The position numbers and the translations under genes were made by a program. The notes beneath the pieces are model-generated. The model searched no databases, was not told the origin of the DNA, and saw only the letters and a program-made list of their open reading frames with translations. Positions 6,199-8,374 of a DNA stretch of 8,374 nt are shown piece by piece. This DNA is from an uncultured Flavobacteriales bacterium (lineage in GTDB: Bacteria; Bacteroidota; Bacteroidia; Palsa-965), in assembly GCA_946478675.1 (NCBI GenBank), contig CAMLEF010000204.1, positions 1 through 8,374 on the forward strand. Direction: 5' to 3'. The first letter of the stretch is position 1, and every line of letters starts with the position of its first letter.

Positions 6199-6944
6199 GG
6201 TTGACGGAGTGTTTGTGCAATGGTTTCACGAACACGATGGCGCAAAGGTACCAAATCTTCTTCGGTCATTCCTGTCGTGGGAACGGGCGCATGCACCACC
6301 ACGCGCGCAATGCCGGGGCGGCCGCTGGCTTTGAAGAAACCGCCGTTCTGCAGCAGCTTCCAGTTGCCGAGATACGTGATCGGAACCACCGGCACCTGGT
6401 TCTCGATCGCAAGACGGAACGCACCATTCTTGAACGGCTTCAGCTGCCCTTTCGCTTCGATCGTCGCTTCGGGATGAATGAAAACGCTTTGCCCCTGCTG
6501 CAATCGCTCCGATGCTTCGCGGAACGCCGCATAAGAACCGGTGCGTGATTTCCGGTCGACGTAAATATTCATGTCGCGGAAAAAGATGCGCAGCAGCGGC
6601 GCTTTCTGGATCTCCGCTTTTCCCATTTGCACGAACAGCTTCGAAAGGATCACGTAGCTGATCACCGTATCGAGATACGAAGAATGATTTGCCACGTACA
6701 CGCAGGGATGCGGAATTTCTTCTTCGGGAACTTCCCATTTTATTTTCACGACGATCCCCGGCAGGAACAGCACCCATCGCGCGAGAAAACGCATCAGCCG
6801 GAAAGCACGGTTGTAATTTTTCTTTTTTCCCGAAAGCAGGATCGCGAAGAACGGGTACAGCAATACGAGCCCCACGATGAAGTTGAGCACGAAAAACAGT
6901 TTCCATAAAACGCGGGGAAGCATCCCGAGGTAATGCCGGAGCAT
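6195..6944 (-). CDS. plsC: 1-acyl-sn-glycerol-3-phosphate acyltransferase (PlsC/LPLAT family)
   Basis: The enzyme transfers an acyl group to the sn-2 position of lysophosphatidic acid at the inner membrane. Numbering is for the 249-aa form. A hydrophobic membrane helix spans about 14-37. Motif I is NHSSYLD, with the catalytic His87 and Asp92 of HX4D. Motif II includes IYVDR (128-132). Motif III reads FIHPEATIEAKG (156-167) where most members have FPEGT(R/S); the Gly is Ala here. Motif IV is VPVVPITYLG (184-193). The start is uncertain. A TTG at 6950 falls in the -7 box. The ATG at 6944 is only 3 nt after that box and would give a near-leaderless mRNA. The ATG at 6923 would leave 24 nt, like the other genes here, and gives 242 aa. 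plsC precedes gatC with a 4-bp overlap. Other LPLAT substrates cannot be excluded. Confidence 0.88.
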   Translation of the reverse strand: MLRHYLGMLPRVLWKLFFVLNFIVGLVLLYPFFAILLSGKKKNYNRAFRLMRFLARWVLFLPGIVVKIKWEVPEEEIPHPCVYVANHSSYLDTVISYVILSKLFVQMGKAEIQKAPLLRIFFRDMNIYVDRKSRTGSYAAFREASERLQQGQSVFIHPEATIEAKGQLKPFKNGAFRLAIENQVPVVPITYLGNWKLLQNGGFFKASGRPGIARVVVHAPVPTTGMTEEDLVPLRHRVRETIAQTLRQP

Positions 6945-6947
6945 GGG

Positions 6948-6955
6948 CAAAGGTA
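6948..6955 (-). promoter_or_regulatory. -7 promoter box for plsC-gatC
   Basis: The minus strand reads TACCTTTG, a TAnnTTTG match. The box directly abuts the TTAGCACATT repeat words. Expected transcription start is near 6944, which is also the A of an in-frame ATG. Confidence 0.55.
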
Positions 6956-6959
6956 ATGT

Positions 6960-7121
6960 GCTAATGGGTTAATGTGCTAATTTGCTAATCACACAGGGCC
7001 ACGCGCTGTTTAAGACATAGAAAACATATTCTGATGTGCCCTATGTGGTTCAAAAAAGTCCCGGCTGTAAAATGAAATGAACTCTATACCCCGGCCTTCA
7101 TTAGCACATTAACCCATTAGC
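6960..7121. repeat. Perfect 22-bp inverted repeat between plsC and trpS
   Basis: Positions 6960-6981 are the exact reverse complement of 7100-7121, with 118 bp between them. The arms are made of the words TTAGCACATT and AACCCATTAG. The left arm adjoins extra related words (6953-6959 and 6982-6989) and lies just upstream of the plsC -7 box. The right arm is 33 bp upstream of the trpS leader -7 box. No gene is visible inside, and no transposase or target-site duplication is seen. Confidence 0.8.
7015..7048. repeat. Degenerate second copy of the CATAG hairpin element
   Basis: ACATAGAAAACATA at 7015-7028 is identical to 5797-5810 in the SRPBCC terminator, and the right arm GATGTGCCCTATGTGGTT (7033-7050) nearly matches 5830-5846. 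ACATAG (7015-7020) pairs with CTATGT (7041-7046). The left arm has decayed (CCACGCGCTG), so the long stem is lost. A short A-run follows, not a U-run. Confidence 0.6.
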
Positions 7122-7154
7122 TTCCGATAACTATCAGAAAGCAAATTTTTCTTT

Positions 7155-7162
7155 TACCTTTG
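7155..7162 (+). promoter_or_regulatory. -7 promoter box of the trpS leader transcript
   Basis: TACCTTTG matches TAnnTTTG and is identical to the plsC box in the opposite direction. It ends 4 nt before the leader-peptide ATG, so transcription should start at or next to that ATG. No -33 TTG is seen at the usual distance; the upstream stretch is a T-rich tract. Confidence 0.6.
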
Positions 7163-7166
7163 TTTC

Positions 7167-7211
7167 ATGCAAAAGCAATTCACTCAAAACTGGTGGCGCA
7201 CGGCGAACTGA
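7167..7211 (+). CDS. trpS leader peptide, MQKQFTQNWWRTAN
   Basis: A 14-codon frame from ATG (7167) to TGA (7209-7211) contains two adjacent Trp codons, TGG TGG, at 7191-7196. Trp is the rarest residue, so a tandem pair in a 14-residue frame just ahead of a tryptophanyl-tRNA synthetase gene is very unlikely to be chance. E. coli TrpL, [14 protein letters not shown], is also 14 residues and shares WWRT. The inferred role is sensing rather than making a working peptide: the ribosome stalls at the Trp codons when charged tRNA(Trp) is scarce. No Shine-Dalgarno is possible if transcription begins at the predicted site, so initiation is probably leaderless; no alternative ATG is available in this frame. 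Confidence 0.85.
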   Translation: MQKQFTQNWWRTAN

Positions 7212-7280
7212 TTCCGCTGTGTGAAACCGCTTTGTTCTATCATAACAAAGCCCGCTGCACACAGCGGGCTTTTTGTTTTT
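7191..7280 (+). promoter_or_regulatory. Ribosome-mediated transcription attenuator controlling trpS
   Basis: Three exclusive pairings are visible. Segment 1 (7197-7205) pairs with 7215-7223 in nine pairs including two G-U, a 1:2 protector hairpin. Segment 2 (7214-7223) pairs instead with 7258-7267 in ten perfect pairs; this encloses an inner 8-bp hairpin, 7229-7236 with 7244-7251, forming an antiterminator. The terminator is 7247-7257 with 7262-7272. A ribosome stalled at the Trp codons (7191-7196) covers segment 1 up to roughly 7208 and leaves segment 2 free, so the antiterminator forms and trpS is read. A ribosome at the stop codon (7209-7211) covers to about 7222, blocks segment 2, and the terminator forms. 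With no translation, 1:2 plus the terminator gives off. Pairings are read directly; the mechanism is inferred from the trp operon model. Confidence 0.82.
7247..7280 (+). terminator. Attenuator terminator hairpin
   Basis: AAAGCCCGCTG (7247-7257) pairs perfectly over 11 bp with CAGCGGGCTTT (7262-7272), closing on a CACA tetraloop. TTTTT continues to 7274, then G and five more T to 7280. It stands between a promoter and trpS, 38 bp before the trpS ATG, so it must be regulated rather than a gene-end terminator. Confidence 0.9.
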
Positions 7281-7318
7281 AAAAGGAAGACTAATTTTAT
7301 CCAACCCAATTCATTATC

Positions 7319-8290
7319 ATGGCACGCATTCTTACCGGCATCCAGAGCAGCAACATTCCGCATATGGGAAATATTCTCGGCGCGGTGCTGCCGGCGATCG
7401 ATCTTTCGAAACAAAGCGGCAACAACTGCATTTACTTCATCGCCGACATGCATTCGCTGACGACGGACCTTGTCGCGCATTTACGTCGTGAAAGCGCTCA
7501 CGGGGGGGCCCCCACCTGGGTTGCATTCGGTCTCGACACCGATCGCAACATCCTGTTCCGCCAGAGCGACGTCCCGGAAGTCTGCGAGCTGACCTGGTAC
7601 CTGAGCTGCTTCATGTCGTACCAGCGACTGCAGCTGGCGCATTCGTTCAAGGACAAATCGGAGAATCTTGCTGACGTGAACGCGGGACTGTTCACGTATC
7701 CGGTGCTGATGGCGGCCGACATTCTGCTGTACGATACGAACGTGGTGCCGGTCGGGAAAGACCAGAAGCAGCACGTCGAATTCACGCGCGACCTGGCGGA
7801 AAAAGTGAACCACCATTACCAGAAAGAAATTTTCGTGGTGCCCGACGTGCAGATCGACGAGCGCGTGATGGTGGTGCCGGGAACGGACGGCCGCAAGATG
7901 AGCAAGTCGTATAACAACTTCATCAATATTTTTCTCCCGGAAAAAGAACTGAAGAAAGTTGTGATGAGCGTCGTCACCGATTCCACCCCGCTCGAAGCGC
8001 CGAAGAACCCGGATACGGACAACGTGTTCGCGCTGTACAAATTACTGGGAACGCCGGAGCAGACGGAAGATCTGCGCCAGAAATACCTCGCCGGCAATTT
8101 CGGTTACGGCCATGCGAAAACCGCACTGCTCGGGCTCATCCTCGACCGTTTCAAAAACGAGCGCGAAGCGTACAACCGTTACATGAACGACCGCAGCCTG
8201 CTCGAAGCGGAACTGCAAAAAGGAGAAGACAAAGCCCGCGCGATCGCAACGCCGGTGCTGCAGCGCACGCGTGAAGTGCTGGGATTTTAA
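7319..8290 (+). CDS. trpS: Tryptophanyl-tRNA synthetase (323 aa)
   Basis: A class I aminoacyl-tRNA synthetase that charges tRNA(Trp) with tryptophan in the cytoplasm. MARILTGIQSSNIPHMGN carries the HIGH-type motif as HMGN (15-18). MAADILLY (131-138) holds Asp134, the likely indole-NH contact. VGKDQKQHVE (145-154) precedes the KMSKS loop at 193-197 in GTDGRKMSKS. The C-terminal part (DSTPLEAPKNPDT, then GYGHAKTALLGLIL) binds the anticodon. Length is standard. The ATG at 7319 starts the conserved domain; no Shine-Dalgarno is close (AGGA lies 31 nt upstream). Residues 50-67, between SLTT and VAFG, are unusual: the helix that is normally Ala/Tyr-rich reads DLVAHLRRESAHGGAPTW, and part of it is coded by a G7C5 run at 7502-7513. 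The frame and the spacing to VAFG stay intact. The gene is under the upstream Trp attenuator. No terminator is seen in the 84 bp that follow. Confidence 0.96.
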   Translation: MARILTGIQSSNIPHMGNILGAVLPAIDLSKQSGNNCIYFIADMHSLTTDLVAHLRRESAHGGAPTWVAFGLDTDRNILFRQSDVPEVCELTWYLSCFMSYQRLQLAHSFKDKSENLADVNAGLFTYPVLMAADILLYDTNVVPVGKDQKQHVEFTRDLAEKVNHHYQKEIFVVPDVQIDERVMVVPGTDGRKMSKSYNNFINIFLPEKELKKVVMSVVTDSTPLEAPKNPDTDNVFALYKLLGTPEQTEDLRQKYLAGNFGYGHAKTALLGLILDRFKNEREAYNRYMNDRSLLEAELQKGEDKARAIATPVLQRTREVLGF

Positions 8291-8374
8291 CATCCGCTTG
8301 TTCGTGCGGCCTCGAGAACCTGTTGCATTAGAATGCGAAGGTTCCCGACTCCGCTCGAAAAAGCCGGGGAGTAT
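8291..8374. other. Unassigned, structured sequence after trpS
   Basis: Two imperfect hairpins are visible: GAACCT (8316-8321) with AGGTTC (8339-8344) around an inner GCAT/ATGC stem, and ACTCC (8348-8352) with GGAGT (8368-8372) around GCT/AGC. Neither has a U-run. On the minus strand one frame is open from the window edge to a TAA at 8287-8289, 28 residues that I do not recognise. It could be the 3' end of a convergent gene or non-coding repeat. Confidence 0.25.

Noticed and set aside
6960..7121. Insertion sequence or MITE with terminal inverted repeats
   Set aside because: The arms are perfect, but no target-site duplication or transposase is visible and the arms consist of words used elsewhere in the gap. 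Kept as a repeat, not a mobile element.
7163..7318. T-box riboswitch in front of trpS
   Set aside because: The leader is too short, has no T-box consensus or specifier stem, and T-boxes are mainly found in Firmicutes and some Actinobacteria. The tandem Trp codons and exclusive stems fit a leader-peptide attenuator.
8291..8374. tRNA gene fragment after trpS
   Set aside because: The hairpins do not fit a cloverleaf; no T-loop GGTTCRA or anticodon arm was found on either strand.

Overview
The window looks like a chromosomal stretch from a fairly GC-rich member of the Bacteroidota, probably near the Chitinophagales or Sphingobacteriales; the rank is inference. The evidence is repeated TAnnTTTG promoter boxes (the -7 consensus of this phylum), weak or absent Shine-Dalgarno sites, protein variants typical of the phylum, and intergenic gaps filled with short word-like repeats. 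All protein-coding genes belong to known families.

Layout. Positions 1-525 (+) hold the 3' part of an FtsE-type ABC ATPase, closed by a strong, probably bidirectional terminator. Positions 526-767 are a convergent gap with a 16-bp tandem repeat and a palindrome. Positions 768-3719 (-) encode a large secreted two-module M16 zinc peptidase. It is divergent from a bacilliredoxin gene (3948-4361, +), and both have recognisable -7 boxes. After a terminator comes an AraC-family regulator (4417-5214, -), divergent from an SRPBCC/AHSA1-family gene (5284-5718, +) that it may control. A long terminator hairpin built from CATAGGCACATAG words follows. The next unit reads leftward: plsC (6195-6944, -) then gatC (5905-6198, -), overlapping by 4 bp. 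The last gene is trpS (7319-8290, +).

The most interesting element is in the leader of trpS. A 14-codon open frame at 7167-7211 encodes MQKQFTQNWWRTAN, with tandem Trp codons. It is followed by RNA segments that can fold as a 1:2 protector hairpin, an extended antiterminator, or a perfect 11-bp intrinsic terminator with a U-run. Segment spacing fits classical ribosome-mediated attenuation: stalling at the Trp codons leaves segment 2 free, while a ribosome at the stop codon covers it. The peptide resembles the E. coli trp operon leader (also 14 residues, also with WWRT), but the gene controlled here is a tRNA synthetase. The leader ATG lies only 4 nt after its -7 box, so the leader mRNA may be leaderless.

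The intergenic gaps share a second theme: several families of short A/C/T/G words arranged in tandem and as inverted repeats, some of which act as terminator stems. A perfect 22-bp inverted repeat encloses a degenerate copy of one of these elements between plsC and trpS.
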